From Chloroflexota bacterium (GTDB lineage Bacteria; Chloroflexota; Limnocylindria; Limnocylindrales; CSP1-4): DNA of 64,000 nt. Numbering within the stretch: the first letter of the stretch is position 1; the number at the start of each line of letters is the position of its first letter. The position numbers were made by a program, and so were the translations under genes. The notes beneath the pieces were generated by a model. That model saw only the letters and a program-made list of their open reading frames with translations. It ran no database searches and was not told the origin of the DNA. Shown one piece after another: positions 54,679 to 63,850 of this stretch. The stretch is taken from assembly GCA_016191395.1 (NCBI GenBank), contig JACPOS010000023.1, positions 127,290 through 191,289 of the forward strand, given 5' to 3'.

Positions 54679-56048
54679 GCCTGCCAGCAGGGTCGGCCGA
54701 GGCGGCCGGGTACCACGCCGCGGTCCGGGCGCTCGCCGACCGTGGGCGGTTCGGGGTTCGACTGGGCCTGGCTCGGACGCGCGCGCTCCTCAAGGTCCTC
54801 GGCGACCCGCAGGTGGAGCTGCGCGGCGCCCTCGTCGGCGGCACCAACGGCAAGGGCAGCGTGCTCGCCCTCGCCTCGAGTGCGTTGCGGGCCGCCGGGA
54901 TCCGCACCGGCGCGACGCCCAAGCCGCACCTGGTCAGCTACCGGGAGCGGCTGGAGATCGACGGCCTGCCCATCGACCCCGTGACGTTCACGCGCCTCGC
55001 CGGTGAGGTCCTCCAGGCGGCCGATGGTGTCGCCAGGCGCCACGGCCCGCCCACCGAGTTCGAGCTGATCACCGCGATGCTGTTCCGCTGGTTCGCCGAG
55101 GAGGGCGTGAAGGTGGCCCTCATCGAGGTTGGGCTGGGCGGCCGGCTCGACGCGACGCATGCCTGGGATGGCGGCGTCGCCGCGATCACGAACGTCGCCC
55201 TGGATCACACGGCCTGGCTCGGTGACACGGTCGCGGCGATCGCCCGGGAGAAGGCGGCGATCATCGAGCGTGGCGACATCGCCGTGACCGGCGCCAGCGG
55301 TGATGCCCTGGAGGTCATCAGGCGCAGGGCACGCCGGGTCGCGGCCCCGTTGACGGAGGTGGCGCCCGCGCCGCTGCTGGGCTGGGACCGCGACGGCCTC
55401 GAGGTGCGGCTGCGCACGCTCGGGCCCACGCGAATCTCGCTTCGTGGCCGGCACCAGGCGGAGAACGCGGCCGTCGCCGACGCGGTGCTCGACGCGCTCG
55501 CGACGGCGGGGATCGCCGAGGTGGACGCGGCGTCACGGCGCAGCGGTTACGCGACCGCGACGTGGCCTGGCCGCCTGGAGCTGCTCCAGGTCGGCGAGCA
55601 CGGGGTGCTGCTCGACGGCGCCCATAACCCGGCCGGGGCGGCGGCGCTGGCGCAGGCGCTCGACGACCTGCGGCCCTTTCTCGCGGGAGGACGCGAGCCG
55701 GACCCGCCACCACTCACGCTCGTGCATGGCTCGATGGCGGACAAGGATGTCCCCGGCATCATCCGAGCGCTTGATGGGGCCGTTGCATTGCGCGGCGCCC
55801 GGATCGTCGCGACGCGGGTTCCGGGCGAGCGAGCCCTGCCTGCCGCCGAGCTGGCCCGCCAGTGGCGCGCGATCCGGCCGGGTGCGACGATCATCGCCGT
55901 GAGCGACGTACGCGAGGCGCTCGATCGGGCGCTGGACGGCGCGGCCGGACCGGTCGTGGTCGCCGGCTCGCTGTATCTCGTGGGCGAAGCCCGGCGCCGG
56001 TGGCTGGACGATCCCCGACTGCGCGACCCGGAGGAGCCCGGGTCATGA
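54675..56048 (+). CDS. folC: Folylpolyglutamate / dihydrofolate synthase
   Basis: A 457-residue Mur-ligase-family enzyme adding glutamate to dihydropteroate and folates, ATP-dependent. GGTNGKGSV P-loop at residues 55-63, PKPHLVSYRERLEIDG, FELITAMLFRWFAEE, EVGLGGRLDAT, and HNPAGAAALAQAL in the C-terminal domain. TTG start overlaps the upstream stop; the stop overlaps folP by ATGA, giving folC-folP-folB. Confidence 0.94.
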   Translation: MSLPAGSAEAAGYHAAVRALADRGRFGVRLGLARTRALLKVLGDPQVELRGALVGGTNGKGSVLALASSALRAAGIRTGATPKPHLVSYRERLEIDGLPIDPVTFTRLAGEVLQAADGVARRHGPPTEFELITAMLFRWFAEEGVKVALIEVGLGGRLDATHAWDGGVAAITNVALDHTAWLGDTVAAIAREKAAIIERGDIAVTGASGDALEVIRRRARRVAAPLTEVAPAPLLGWDRDGLEVRLRTLGPTRISLRGRHQAENAAVADAVLDALATAGIAEVDAASRRSGYATATWPGRLELLQVGEHGVLLDGAHNPAGAAALAQALDDLRPFLAGGREPDPPPLTLVHGSMADKDVPGIIRALDGAVALRGARIVATRVPGERALPAAELARQWRAIRPGATIIAVSDVREALDRALDGAAGPVVVAGSLYLVGEARRRWLDDPRLRDPEEPGS

Positions 56049-56902
56049 CGGACCTGGGCGAGTCCCGCATCGGGCGGCGGACGTTCCGCTGGGGTGAGCG
56101 CACGTACGTCATGGGCATCGTCAACGTGACGCCCGATTCGTTCTCCGGCGACGGGCTGCTCGGTGGGGACGGCCCGGTGGCGGCCGCCGTCGAGCAGGCC
56201 CGGCAGATGGCCGGCGAGGGCGCGGACCTCCTCGACATCGGGGGCGAATCGACCCGGCCGGGCCACGCCACCGTGGACGAGGCGGAGGAGCTTGGAAGGG
56301 CAATCCCGGTCGTCAGGGCGATTCGTGCGGCGCTGCCGGCGATGCCGCTCACGATCGACACGACGAAGGCAGCCGTAGCCGAGGCCGCCCTCGCCGCCGG
56401 CGCCGACGCGATCAACGACATCTGGGGCGTTGGCGAGGATGGCTCGCTGGCGAGGCTCGCCGCGGCCCGGGAGGTGCCGATCATCGTGATGCACAACCGG
56501 GCCGAACCGCGCTACGTGGACCTCGTCGCGGAGGTCGTCGATGACCTTCGTCGCGCCGTGGACCGAGCGGTCGCCGCCGGCGTCCCGAGGACGAGCGTGA
56601 TCGTGGATCCGGGCATCGGGTTCGGCAAGACGGCGGGGCAGAACCTGGAGCTGCTGCGGGACCTCGGTGCCCTCCGGGCGCTTGGCCGGCCGATCCTGCT
56701 GGGCACCTCCCGCAAGTCCACGCTGGGCAAGGTCCTGGACCTGCCGGTGGACCAGCGCCTCGAGGCCACGCTCGCCACCACTGCGCTCGGGATCGCCGCG
56801 GGCGCGGACGTCGTCCGCGTCCACGACGTCCAGGCGAACGTCCGTGCAGCGCGGATCGCGGACGCGATCGTGCGCGGCACATGGCACGATGGCCCCGCAT
56901 GA
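56045..56902 (+). CDS. folP: Dihydropteroate synthase
   Basis: 285 residues condensing p-aminobenzoate with hydroxymethyl-dihydropterin pyrophosphate; the sulfonamide target. TIM barrel with GIVNVTPDSFSGDG (pABA/PP loop 1), LLDIGGESTRPGHATV (loop 2), TIDTTKAAVAEAALAAGADAINDIWG, IVDPGIGFGKTAGQNLELL and GTSRKSTLGKV. Overlaps folC and folB by 4 nt each. Confidence 0.96.
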   Translation: MTDLGESRIGRRTFRWGERTYVMGIVNVTPDSFSGDGLLGGDGPVAAAVEQARQMAGEGADLLDIGGESTRPGHATVDEAEELGRAIPVVRAIRAALPAMPLTIDTTKAAVAEAALAAGADAINDIWGVGEDGSLARLAAAREVPIIVMHNRAEPRYVDLVAEVVDDLRRAVDRAVAAGVPRTSVIVDPGIGFGKTAGQNLELLRDLGALRALGRPILLGTSRKSTLGKVLDLPVDQRLEATLATTALGIAAGADVVRVHDVQANVRAARIADAIVRGTWHDGPA

Positions 56903-57267
56903 GCGATCGCATCGTCCTGTCCGGCATGGTCTTCCAGGCGCGCCACGGGGTCCACGACTGGGAGAAGGTGCAGGCGCAACGGTTCGAGGTGGACGTGGAG
57001 CTCGCGCTGGACGTCCAGCCCGCCGGCCTCGACGACGACCTCACGCGGACCATCGACTACGGCGCGATCTACCAGGTCACGTGCCAGGTGGTCGAGTCGA
57101 CGACGTTCAACCTCATCGAGGCCCTTGCGGAGGCGATCGCGCACGAGGTGTTGAACGAGCACGCACAGGTGGACGAGGTGGTGGTGCGGGTACGGAAGCC
57201 GGAGGTCCGGCTCGGTGGGCCGCTCGCCTACGCGGGGGTGGAGATCCGGCGCGTCAGGAACCGCTGA
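56899..57267 (+). CDS. folB: Dihydroneopterin aldolase
   Basis: 122 residues converting dihydroneopterin to hydroxymethyl-dihydropterin. GMVFQARHGVHDWEKVQAQ has the catalytic-site Glu, TIDYGAIYQV the Tyr, and VRVRKPEVRL the Lys. Length is typical of octameric FolB. It is the last gene of the folC-folP-folB unit; folK and folE are not in the window, and FolK is not fused. Confidence 0.94.
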   Translation: MSDRIVLSGMVFQARHGVHDWEKVQAQRFEVDVELALDVQPAGLDDDLTRTIDYGAIYQVTCQVVESTTFNLIEALAEAIAHEVLNEHAQVDEVVVRVRKPEVRLGGPLAYAGVEIRRVRNR

Positions 57268-57312
57268 CGGCTCCGCGGGCGCCGGACAGCGCTGAGCGCG
57301 CCGAGCGTCGGG

Positions 57313-58686
57313 CTACAGCCCGTCCGGGCGCGTCCCGAGGGTCACGCTGATCGTCACCTCGGTCGTGCCGCGCAGGACCGTGAGCTTCACGACCTGGCCG
57401 GGGCGGTAGCTGGTCAGGATCGCGTCGAGCGGGTGCTCCGAATCCACGGCCTGGTCCTGGATCCTCACGATGATGTCGCCGTCCTTGAGCCCCGCGGCCT
57501 CGGCAGGGCTGCCAGGCGTGATCGCGGGCTGGGTCGCCCCGGCAGCGTCGGTCGCCGGCCCGATCAGGGCCCCCGCGTCCACGGTGAGCGACTTGGCCTT
57601 CTTGACCTTGGCATCGATCTGCGTGTAGCGGATGCCGAGGTATGGCCGGGCGAGCGGCTCGCCGGCGAGCGCCTGCGCCATGATCGGGCGGGCGATGTCG
57701 ATGGGGATCGCGAAGCCGATGCCGGTGGAGTCCCGCTCCACCGCCGTGTTGATGCCGATGACCGCACCCGCGGCGTCGAGCAGCGGGCCGCCGCTGTTGC
57801 CAGGGTTGATCGCGGCGTCGGTCTGGATCAGGTTGTGCAGGCTGATCGTCGCGTCGATCTGGACCGTCCGGCCGGTCGCAGAGATGATCCCGGTCGTCAC
57901 CGTGCTGGTGTAGGTGCCCAGCGGCGAGCCGATGGCGATCGCCAGCTGGCCAACCTTGATGTCTGCCGACTTGCCCATCGGCGCCGCGGGCAGGCCGGTG
58001 GCGTCCACCTTCACGATCGCGAGGTCGGTGAGCGTGTCGATGCCATAGACCGTGCCGGTGAACTCGCGGCCGTCCTTGAGCTCCACCGTGAGCGACGAGG
58101 CAATCGCCTTGTCCCCGGTCAGGACGACGTGCCGATTGGTGAGGATCCAGCCATCGGCGTCATAGATGATCCCCGAACCGATGCCCGTCTCCGGAAGCGT
58201 GCCGCCGAAGGCGTCCTGGCTGACGCCGGTTGCCGTGATCCGAACGACGGCCGGGCTGACGTTGGCCGCAGCCGCGACGATGGCCGATGAGTCGTCCACG
58301 GTCACCGTGCGCTGGGTGGACGCCGCGACCGGGCTGCTCTGGCCAGGCCCGGCCGCCCGGTTCAGCGCGCCGGTCGACTCCAGCAGCAGCACCGTGCCAC
58401 CGGAGGCGAGGACGGCGGACAGGAGGGCGGCGCCCAGGATCATCCCGATGCCGATGCCGCCCCGTCGAGGTGCGCCGGCGGCTGGCGCGTCGGGTGCGCT
58501 GGGCACGACCAGCGCGGTTGCAGCCGGCTCTGCCGCCGCGCTGTCGGCGGGCACGGCGGGGTCCAGCCAGGCCGACCGCGCCCACTCGGGACGGCGTTCC
58601 GGCGTCGGGGTGTAGACGACGGTCTCCGTCTCGGTGAGGGGGGCGGAGATCGGTTCGTTGGGCGTTGGGAGCGGCTCGTCGGTCAT
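57313..58686 (-). CDS. HtrA/DegP-like serine protease with PDZ domain
   Basis: 457 residues. The N-terminal cytoplasmic Pro/Thr/Ala-rich region (1-78) is followed by a transmembrane anchor (79-101). The trypsin-like domain has His186 (LTNRHV), Asp221 (LTDLAIVKV) and Ser298 (PGNSGGPLLD). A C-terminal PDZ domain (about 345-455) contains PYLGIRYTQI and AAGLKDGDIIVRIQDQAVDS. It degrades or refolds damaged envelope proteins outside the membrane. It lies directly after the two-component system genes on the same strand (7-nt gap), so it may be their target or at least cotranscribed. Confidence 0.94.
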   Translation of the reverse strand: MTDEPLPTPNEPISAPLTETETVVYTPTPERRPEWARSAWLDPAVPADSAAAEPAATALVVPSAPDAPAAGAPRRGGIGIGMILGAALLSAVLASGGTVLLLESTGALNRAAGPGQSSPVAASTQRTVTVDDSSAIVAAAANVSPAVVRITATGVSQDAFGGTLPETGIGSGIIYDADGWILTNRHVVLTGDKAIASSLTVELKDGREFTGTVYGIDTLTDLAIVKVDATGLPAAPMGKSADIKVGQLAIAIGSPLGTYTSTVTTGIISATGRTVQIDATISLHNLIQTDAAINPGNSGGPLLDAAGAVIGINTAVERDSTGIGFAIPIDIARPIMAQALAGEPLARPYLGIRYTQIDAKVKKAKSLTVDAGALIGPATDAAGATQPAITPGSPAEAAGLKDGDIIVRIQDQAVDSEHPLDAILTSYRPGQVVKLTVLRGTTEVTISVTLGTRPDGL

Positions 58687-58693
58687 GCGCTGC

Positions 58694-60265
58694 CTAGGGT
58701 GCGGGCTGCGGGTTCAGGTTGTGAGCGGGTGACGATGAAGTTTCCACCACGCGCGGCCCATCGAGGTCCGGGTGCGGCCGCGGCTGGGCGGGCAGCATGA
58801 CACGGAACGTCGTCCCGGCACCCAACCTGCTCTCCACCGCGACCGTGCCGCCGTGCATCTCGACGATGCTCCGGACGATCGCGAGCCCCAGGCCGCTCCC
58901 GCTTCCCCGGGCCTCGCTCGCCTGCGAGCCGCGGAAGAAGCGATCGAAGATCCTCGGCAGCTCCCCGGGGTCGATGCCAATGCCCGTGTCGGAGACCGTG
59001 ATCGAGGCCGCTCCATCGGCCTCCGGCCGGACCTGCACGTCGACGCGGCCGCCGCGCCCGGTGAACTTGATCGCGTTGCCCACGAGGTTGGTCACGACCT
59101 GGCCGATCCGGACCGGGTCGTGGCGGATCTGGATCGCATCTGCGGGCCGGTCCATCGTGAGCTCCACCCCCCGACGCTTCGCGGTCGCGGCCGCCTGGTC
59201 CACGGCCTGCTCCACCGACGAGCGCAGGTCCTCGCGCCGAAGGTCCAGCAGGACGAGACCGGAGTCCAGCTTCGAGAGCTCCAGCAGGTTCTGCGCGAGC
59301 CAGTCCAGGCGCTCGATCTGGGCGCGGCTGGTCTCGAGGAACTCGCCGCGCGCCGTGGGGTCGTCCACCGCGCCTTCCACGAGCAGCTCATTGAAGGTCC
59401 GCAGGGCGGCAATCGGCGTCCGCAGCTCGTGCGAGACGTCGGCGAGGAACTCGCGGCTCCGGTCGCGGTCGCGGCGGATGATCTCCACGCTCTCCTGGAG
59501 CCGTTCCGCCATGGCGTTGAACTGGAGGCCCAGGTCGGACAGCTCCATCGGCCCGTCCTCGATCGCGTCCGCGGGGACGCGGCGGGCGAAGTCGCCCTCA
59601 GCCAGGTCGTGGCTGGCCTCGGTGAGGCGGCGCAACGGCGTGATGATGCGCCTGGTCAGCATCGCCGCGACCACCACGGCCACGGACAGTGCGATGAGCC
59701 CGATGACTGCGAGCAGGCCGGTCACGTTGGAGATCGCGACCGCGCGGTAGGTGTACGGGTTCACGAGCGTGACCTGCACGCCGTACGGGATCGCTGCCGA
59801 CGAGACCTCGACCACCACCGGGTCGCTGGTGAGGCGCTCACGGGTCTGCCTCGGATGTGGCTCCTCCTGTGCAGCCGCCTCGAAGTCCCCGTTCGCGGCC
59901 GGCCTGAACGTGCCGCCCGCGAGGCCCAACTGGACCCGGATGTCCGCCTGGGCGAGACGGTCCGCCATGAACCGCAGCGGTGTCTCTCGTGACAGCTCGG
60001 CCACGACAGCGGGGTCCGCGATCCCGTCGGTGGACACGACCGGCCGCCCGGCGCGCACGGTGCTGGTGCTCTCGGCGATGAGGATCACGTACTGCGCGAC
60101 GCCGCGGGCCCGCGCGGCAAGGTCGTCGTCCTGCTGCTGGTCGAAGTACGCACCGAGGCGGTTGACCACGAGCAGCCCCACGAGCCCGAGCGTGACCGCC
60201 ACGACGGCCACGAAGGCCAGGGTGAGCCGACCCTGGAACGTCTTCGGCGCGAGGCCGTCCTTCAC
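58694..60265 (-). CDS. Sensor histidine kinase
   Basis: 523 residues. TM1 at 12-34, an extracytoplasmic sensor domain (35-180), TM2 at 181-203, HAMP (204-258), a DHp with phospho-His279 (DVSHELRTPIAAL), then a HATPase domain with N box (VTNLVGNAIKFTGRGG), G1 (VSDTGIGIDP), F box and G2 (GSGSGLGLAIV). Starts 4 nt after the response regulator. HtrA follows, suggesting an envelope-stress system like MprAB-PepD or CseBC-type layouts; that parallel is inference. Confidence 0.95.
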   Translation of the reverse strand: MKDGLAPKTFQGRLTLAFVAVVAVTLGLVGLLVVNRLGAYFDQQQDDDLAARARGVAQYVILIAESTSTVRAGRPVVSTDGIADPAVVAELSRETPLRFMADRLAQADIRVQLGLAGGTFRPAANGDFEAAAQEEPHPRQTRERLTSDPVVVEVSSAAIPYGVQVTLVNPYTYRAVAISNVTGLLAVIGLIALSVAVVVAAMLTRRIITPLRRLTEASHDLAEGDFARRVPADAIEDGPMELSDLGLQFNAMAERLQESVEIIRRDRDRSREFLADVSHELRTPIAALRTFNELLVEGAVDDPTARGEFLETSRAQIERLDWLAQNLLELSKLDSGLVLLDLRREDLRSSVEQAVDQAAATAKRRGVELTMDRPADAIQIRHDPVRIGQVVTNLVGNAIKFTGRGGRVDVQVRPEADGAASITVSDTGIGIDPGELPRIFDRFFRGSQASEARGSGSGLGLAIVRSIVEMHGGTVAVESRLGAGTTFRVMLPAQPRPHPDLDGPRVVETSSSPAHNLNPQPAP

Positions 60266-60269
60266 GTCG

Positions 60270-60968
60270 TCAGCGCTCGGCGAACGCGTACCCGACGCCG
60301 CGAATCGTCTGCACGAACGCGGGATTGGTCGGGTCGTCCTCCAGCTTGTCGCGCAGGTGGCTCACGTGGACGTTGATCGTCTTCTCGTCCTGGTCCAGGG
60401 CCTCGTAGTCGCGGAGGAGGTCCAGCAGCTCGGCGCGGGTGTACACCCGGCCCGGCTTGCTGGCGAGGTGGCGGAGGATCTCGAACTCGGTGGGGGTGAG
60501 GCTGATCCGCCGGTCGCCGCGTTGGACCCGCCGGCGATCCAGGTCGATGAGCAGGTCGCGATGCCTGATCACTCGGCCGCCCACCGCGTCCGCGAGGTCG
60601 CCGTATGCGCGCCGCAGGAGTGCCTTGATCCGGCTCTGCAGCTCCCGCAGCCCGAACGGCTTGGTCAGGTAGTCGTCCGCCCCCAGCTCCAGGCCGATGA
60701 CCTTGTCCACCTCCTCGTCGCGGGCGGTGAGCATCAGCACCGGCGACTTGGTGCCGGCCGCGCGAAGGCGGCGCAGCACCTCGAAGCCGTCCATGCCGGG
60801 GAGCCGGACGTCGAGGAGGATCAGGTCCGGCGCCGCGCGGGTCGCCACCTCCAGGCCCTCCTCGCCCGACCGGGCGAGCGTGACCTCGTAGCCTTCCTGC
60901 TCGAGGGCGTACTGGAGCCCACGCGCGACGGCGTGCTCGTCTTCGACGACCAGGATCGTGGCTGCCAT
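60270..60968 (-). CDS. OmpR/PhoB-family response regulator
   Basis: 232 residues. The receiver has phospho-acceptor Asp53 (LILLDVRLPGMDG), switch Thr81 and Lys103 (YLTKPFG). The C-terminal winged helix (about 133-230) contains ISLTPTEFEILRHLASKPGRV and INVHVSHLRDKLE. ATG 60968 lies 7 nt after the -10 TAGGAT (60976-60981) and has no SD, pointing to a leaderless transcript. It heads the RR-HK-HtrA gene set. Confidence 0.95.
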   Translation of the reverse strand: MAATILVVEDEHAVARGLQYALEQEGYEVTLARSGEEGLEVATRAAPDLILLDVRLPGMDGFEVLRRLRAAGTKSPVLMLTARDEEVDKVIGLELGADDYLTKPFGLRELQSRIKALLRRAYGDLADAVGGRVIRHRDLLIDLDRRRVQRGDRRISLTPTEFEILRHLASKPGRVYTRAELLDLLRDYEALDQDEKTINVHVSHLRDKLEDDPTNPAFVQTIRGVGYAFAER

Positions 60969-61177
60969 GTGCTCGATCCTACACCCGGGGCCGTCGCCCG
61001 CCGTCGCAGGCAGGCGTTGTGGCTGCGCGCGTCGGCTCACGCACCTTCAGGTGCGCTCGCATTCCGTGCTCGCTCCGCCTTCGCCTGCGACGGTGCGCTC
61101 GGCCGAATATTTGGCAATTGCGACTGGCGTGGTAGCCTACCGGCCCGATCGATCGTTCCCGGAGGCTCAACTTCCGC

Positions 61178-61849
61178 ATGTCCACAGCCCGCCCCAAGCT
61201 CGCCGCCGCGAGCCGCTCCGTGACCGGCAAGAAGGTCGCCCATATGCGCCGCGACGGCCGCCTGCCCGCGGTCGTGTTCGGCCGCGGCCTCGCCTCGGAC
61301 AACGTCTCCGTCGACGCCCACGAGTTCGAGCAACTCCGACGCCACGCCGGTCCCAACACCCTGATCGACCTGTCGGTCGATGGCGGCACCGCGGCGCCGG
61401 TGCTCGTGTCCAACGTCCAGATCGGCGTCGTGACCCGCCGGCCGCTGCACGTGGACCTGTTCGTCGTCCGCATGACCGAGGAGCTCACCGTGGACGTGCC
61501 GCTCGTGTCCGAGGGCACCTCCGACGCGATCGAGAACGGCGGCGGCACGCTGATGCACGTCATCGAGCACGTTCGCGTACGGGCGCTGCCGGATCACCTC
61601 CCGCAGTCCATCCACTACTCCATCGACTCGCTCGCGACGTTCGATGACCAGATCCACGTCAGCGATCTCGTCATCCCGGCCGACGCGACGCTCCTCAACG
61701 ACCCGACCGAGGTCGTCGCCAAGGTCCTGCCGCCGCGCGTCGAGGAGGTCGTCGAGGCCCCCGAGGCCGCCGAGGGTGCCGAGGTTGCTGCCGAGGGCGC
61801 CGTAGGCGCCGCGGCCGGGTCCGGCGCCACGGAGAGCGACGCCGGCTGA
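61178..61849 (+). CDS. rplY: 50S ribosomal protein bL25/Ctc
   Basis: 223 residues. The N-terminal 5S rRNA-binding domain (1-90: SVTGKKVAHMRRDGRLPAVV, FEQLRRHAGPNTLIDLSV, RRPLHVDLFVVRM) is followed by the Ctc-type C-terminal domain (TVDVPLVSEGTSDAIENGGG, VRALPDHLPQSIHYSI). A long Glu/Ala tail ends the protein. CGGAGG lies 12-15 nt before the ATG, so unlike several neighbours it has a leader; a TAGCCT -10-like site is at about 61133. pth, its frequent partner, is not adjacent. Confidence 0.94.
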   Translation: MSTARPKLAAASRSVTGKKVAHMRRDGRLPAVVFGRGLASDNVSVDAHEFEQLRRHAGPNTLIDLSVDGGTAAPVLVSNVQIGVVTRRPLHVDLFVVRMTEELTVDVPLVSEGTSDAIENGGGTLMHVIEHVRVRALPDHLPQSIHYSIDSLATFDDQIHVSDLVIPADATLLNDPTEVVAKVLPPRVEEVVEAPEAAEGAEVAAEGAVGAAAGSGATESDAG

Positions 61850-61880
61850 TCCCGGCCAGGCGACCCGACCGGCCGTCGGG

Positions 61881-62702
61881 TCAGCCCGGGACGCGCCCGA
61901 TCGCGTGCACCACGGGCAGGCGCAGCGTTCGCTGCTCCCGCGTGAGCCGGGTGAGGCGGCGCCTGATCTCGCGTTCGATGTCGCGCCGCTCGGTGCGATC
62001 CAGCTCCGCGAACAACGTCGCCTCGTCGAACCGGGTCAGGAACGCGACGTAGCCCGCCGGGTCCCACTCGTGCACGACCTCGTCCACGTGCGCGCGGACG
62101 TCGCGGAACCCCGCCCGGCGCATCGACAGCGCCGCCGCCTGCGCCGACGCGATGTCGCCCTTGCGGGCGCCCTCCTCGGGCGGGTCGAAGCCGGCCTCGT
62201 CGAGGACCTCGTTCGCCACGCGGTCCGGCTCAAATGGCCGGTCGGCGCGCTGCCAGGCGACCCAGGCGAGGGTGCCGCCGAGCCTGAGGACGCGGCGGAT
62301 CTCGCGCAACGCCGCCGTCCGGCTCGGCACCAGCTGGAGCACGAACGAGGAGACGGCGAGGTCGAAGGCGCCGTCATCGAACGGCAGCTCATCCGCCCAG
62401 CCGACCTCCGTCCGGTAGCGCCCGTGGTGGTCCGGGAGCCGTTCTTCCGCGGCGACTCTCGCGAGGTCCAGCATGCCTGTCGATGGATCCACCCCGGTGA
62501 TCTGGAGCGCCGGCCAGCGCTCCAGCGCGGCGATGGCGAGCGTGCCCGTCCCGGTCCCGACGTCGAGGAGCGCGGGTTCGCCCCCCGCGACGATCGCCGC
62601 CTCGATCGCCGGAGCGACCAGGTCCAGCACGCGCTCGGCGCCAGGACGGATCACCGGCCCCCAGTGCCGCTCGTACCCCTCGGCGATCTCGTCGTAGCTC
62701 AC
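61881..62702 (-). CDS. SAM-dependent class I methyltransferase
   Basis: 273 residues. Motif I LLDVGTGTGTLAIAAL near residue 45, motif II ITGVDPSTGMLDLAR, LPFDDGAFDLAVSSFVLQLV and VLRLGGTLAWVAW follow in order. This Ubie/COQ5-like group methylates small molecules or quinones; substrate not inferable. GTG 62702 lies 6 nt after a minus-strand TACGAT and has no SD. It is divergent from the DNA ligase. Confidence 0.85.
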   Translation of the reverse strand: MSYDEIAEGYERHWGPVIRPGAERVLDLVAPAIEAAIVAGGEPALLDVGTGTGTLAIAALERWPALQITGVDPSTGMLDLARVAAEERLPDHHGRYRTEVGWADELPFDDGAFDLAVSSFVLQLVPSRTAALREIRRVLRLGGTLAWVAWQRADRPFEPDRVANEVLDEAGFDPPEEGARKGDIASAQAAALSMRRAGFRDVRAHVDEVVHEWDPAGYVAFLTRFDEATLFAELDRTERRDIEREIRRRLTRLTREQRTLRLPVVHAIGRVPG

Positions 62703-62708
62703 GCGGGG

Positions 62709-62746
62709 ATCGTAGTCGGCCGCCGGGCTGCCGGGTCGGGTACCGT
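62709..62746. promoter_or_regulatory. Divergent leaderless promoters, methyltransferase / ligase
   Basis: Minus-strand TACGAT (62709-62714) is 6 nt from the GTG at 62702, and plus-strand TACCGT (62741-62746) is 6 nt from the GTG at 62753. The 50-bp region between the starts is otherwise GC-rich with no SD. Confidence 0.55.
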
Positions 62747-62752
62747 GGCGGC

Positions 62753-63850
62753 GTGAAGCTCCCCTTCCAGCCGCCGATCGAGCCGATGCTCGCCAAGCCT
62801 GCCGACGGCCTGCCCGAGGGAGATGGATGGCTGTTCGAGCCCAAGTGGGACGGGTTCCGCGCGCTCGTCTTCCGTGATGGTGACGAAACCCTGATCCAGT
62901 CGCGCGACCTGAAGCCGCTGGACCGCTACTTCCCCGAGCTCGCGGTGCCACTGCGCGCCTCGCTCCCGGAGCGCTGCGTCGTCGATGGCGAGGTGGTCAT
63001 CGCCGGCGACGGCGGCCTCCAGTTCGAGGCGCTGCTCCTGCGCATCCACCCCGCCGAGTCGCGGGTGCGCATGCTCGCGGAGCAGTCGCCCGCGTCGTAT
63101 ATCGCCTGGGACCTGCTCGCGATCGGCGACGAAGACCTTCGTTCCGCGCCGCAGGCGGAGCGCCGCGCACGCCTCGAGGCCGCGCTCGCGGGCATCGTGA
63201 AGCCGCCCGTCCACCTGACACCCGCGACGACGGACCGGGCGCTCGCGGTGGACTGGTTCAACCGGTTCGAGGGTGCAGGCCTGGACGGCGTGATCGCGAA
63301 GCGCCTCGACGGCACGTACCAGCCCGGCAAGCGGGCGATGATCAAGGTCAAGCACCAGCGCACGGCAGATTGCGCGGTCGCCGGCTTCCGCTGGCACAAG
63401 AACGGGCCGGGCACGCACATCGGCTCCCTGCTCCTGGGCCTGTTCGACGACACCGGGACGCTTCACAGCGTGGGCGTGACCTCGTCGTTCACGTGGGACA
63501 GGCGGGCGTCGCTCGTGGGGGAGCTGGCGCCCCTCCGCGAGAACGCCCTCGAGGGGCATCCGTGGGCGGAATGGGCCGAATGGGCGGAGGCCGCCGAGGC
63601 GTCCGGCCATCGGCTGCCCGGTGCGACCTCACGCTGGAACCGGGGGAAGGACCTGTCGTGGGAACCGCTTCGGCTCGAGCGGGTTGCCGAGGTCGCGTAC
63701 GATCACCTCCAGGGCGATCGATTTCGGCATGGGACCACGTTCCTCCGCTGGCGACCCGACAAACGGCCGGCGGACTGCCGCTACGATCAGCTCGAGGAAA
63801 CGGCCGCGTACGAACTGGACCTGATCTTCAGAGGAGGGGGAGCACCGTGA
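62753..63850 (+). CDS. ATP-dependent DNA ligase (LigC-like)
   Basis: 365 residues. Adenylation domain with nucleotidyl-lysine Lys31 in FEPKWDGFRA, IQSRDLKPLDRYFPEL, VVDGEVVI, GAGLDGVIAKRLDG and KRAMIKVKHQR. The OB-fold domain covers about 200-350 (DCAVAGFRWHKNG, HIGSLLLGLFDD). This is the LigC-type stand-alone repair ligase without Ku or polymerase domains. The C-terminal half has an odd Trp-rich repeat (WAEWAEWAEAAEA). GTG start with no SD, 6 nt after a -10. The stop overlaps the last gene. Confidence 0.93.
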   Translation: MKLPFQPPIEPMLAKPADGLPEGDGWLFEPKWDGFRALVFRDGDETLIQSRDLKPLDRYFPELAVPLRASLPERCVVDGEVVIAGDGGLQFEALLLRIHPAESRVRMLAEQSPASYIAWDLLAIGDEDLRSAPQAERRARLEAALAGIVKPPVHLTPATTDRALAVDWFNRFEGAGLDGVIAKRLDGTYQPGKRAMIKVKHQRTADCAVAGFRWHKNGPGTHIGSLLLGLFDDTGTLHSVGVTSSFTWDRRASLVGELAPLRENALEGHPWAEWAEWAEAAEASGHRLPGATSRWNRGKDLSWEPLRLERVAEVAYDHLQGDRFRHGTTFLRWRPDKRPADCRYDQLEETAAYELDLIFRGGGAP

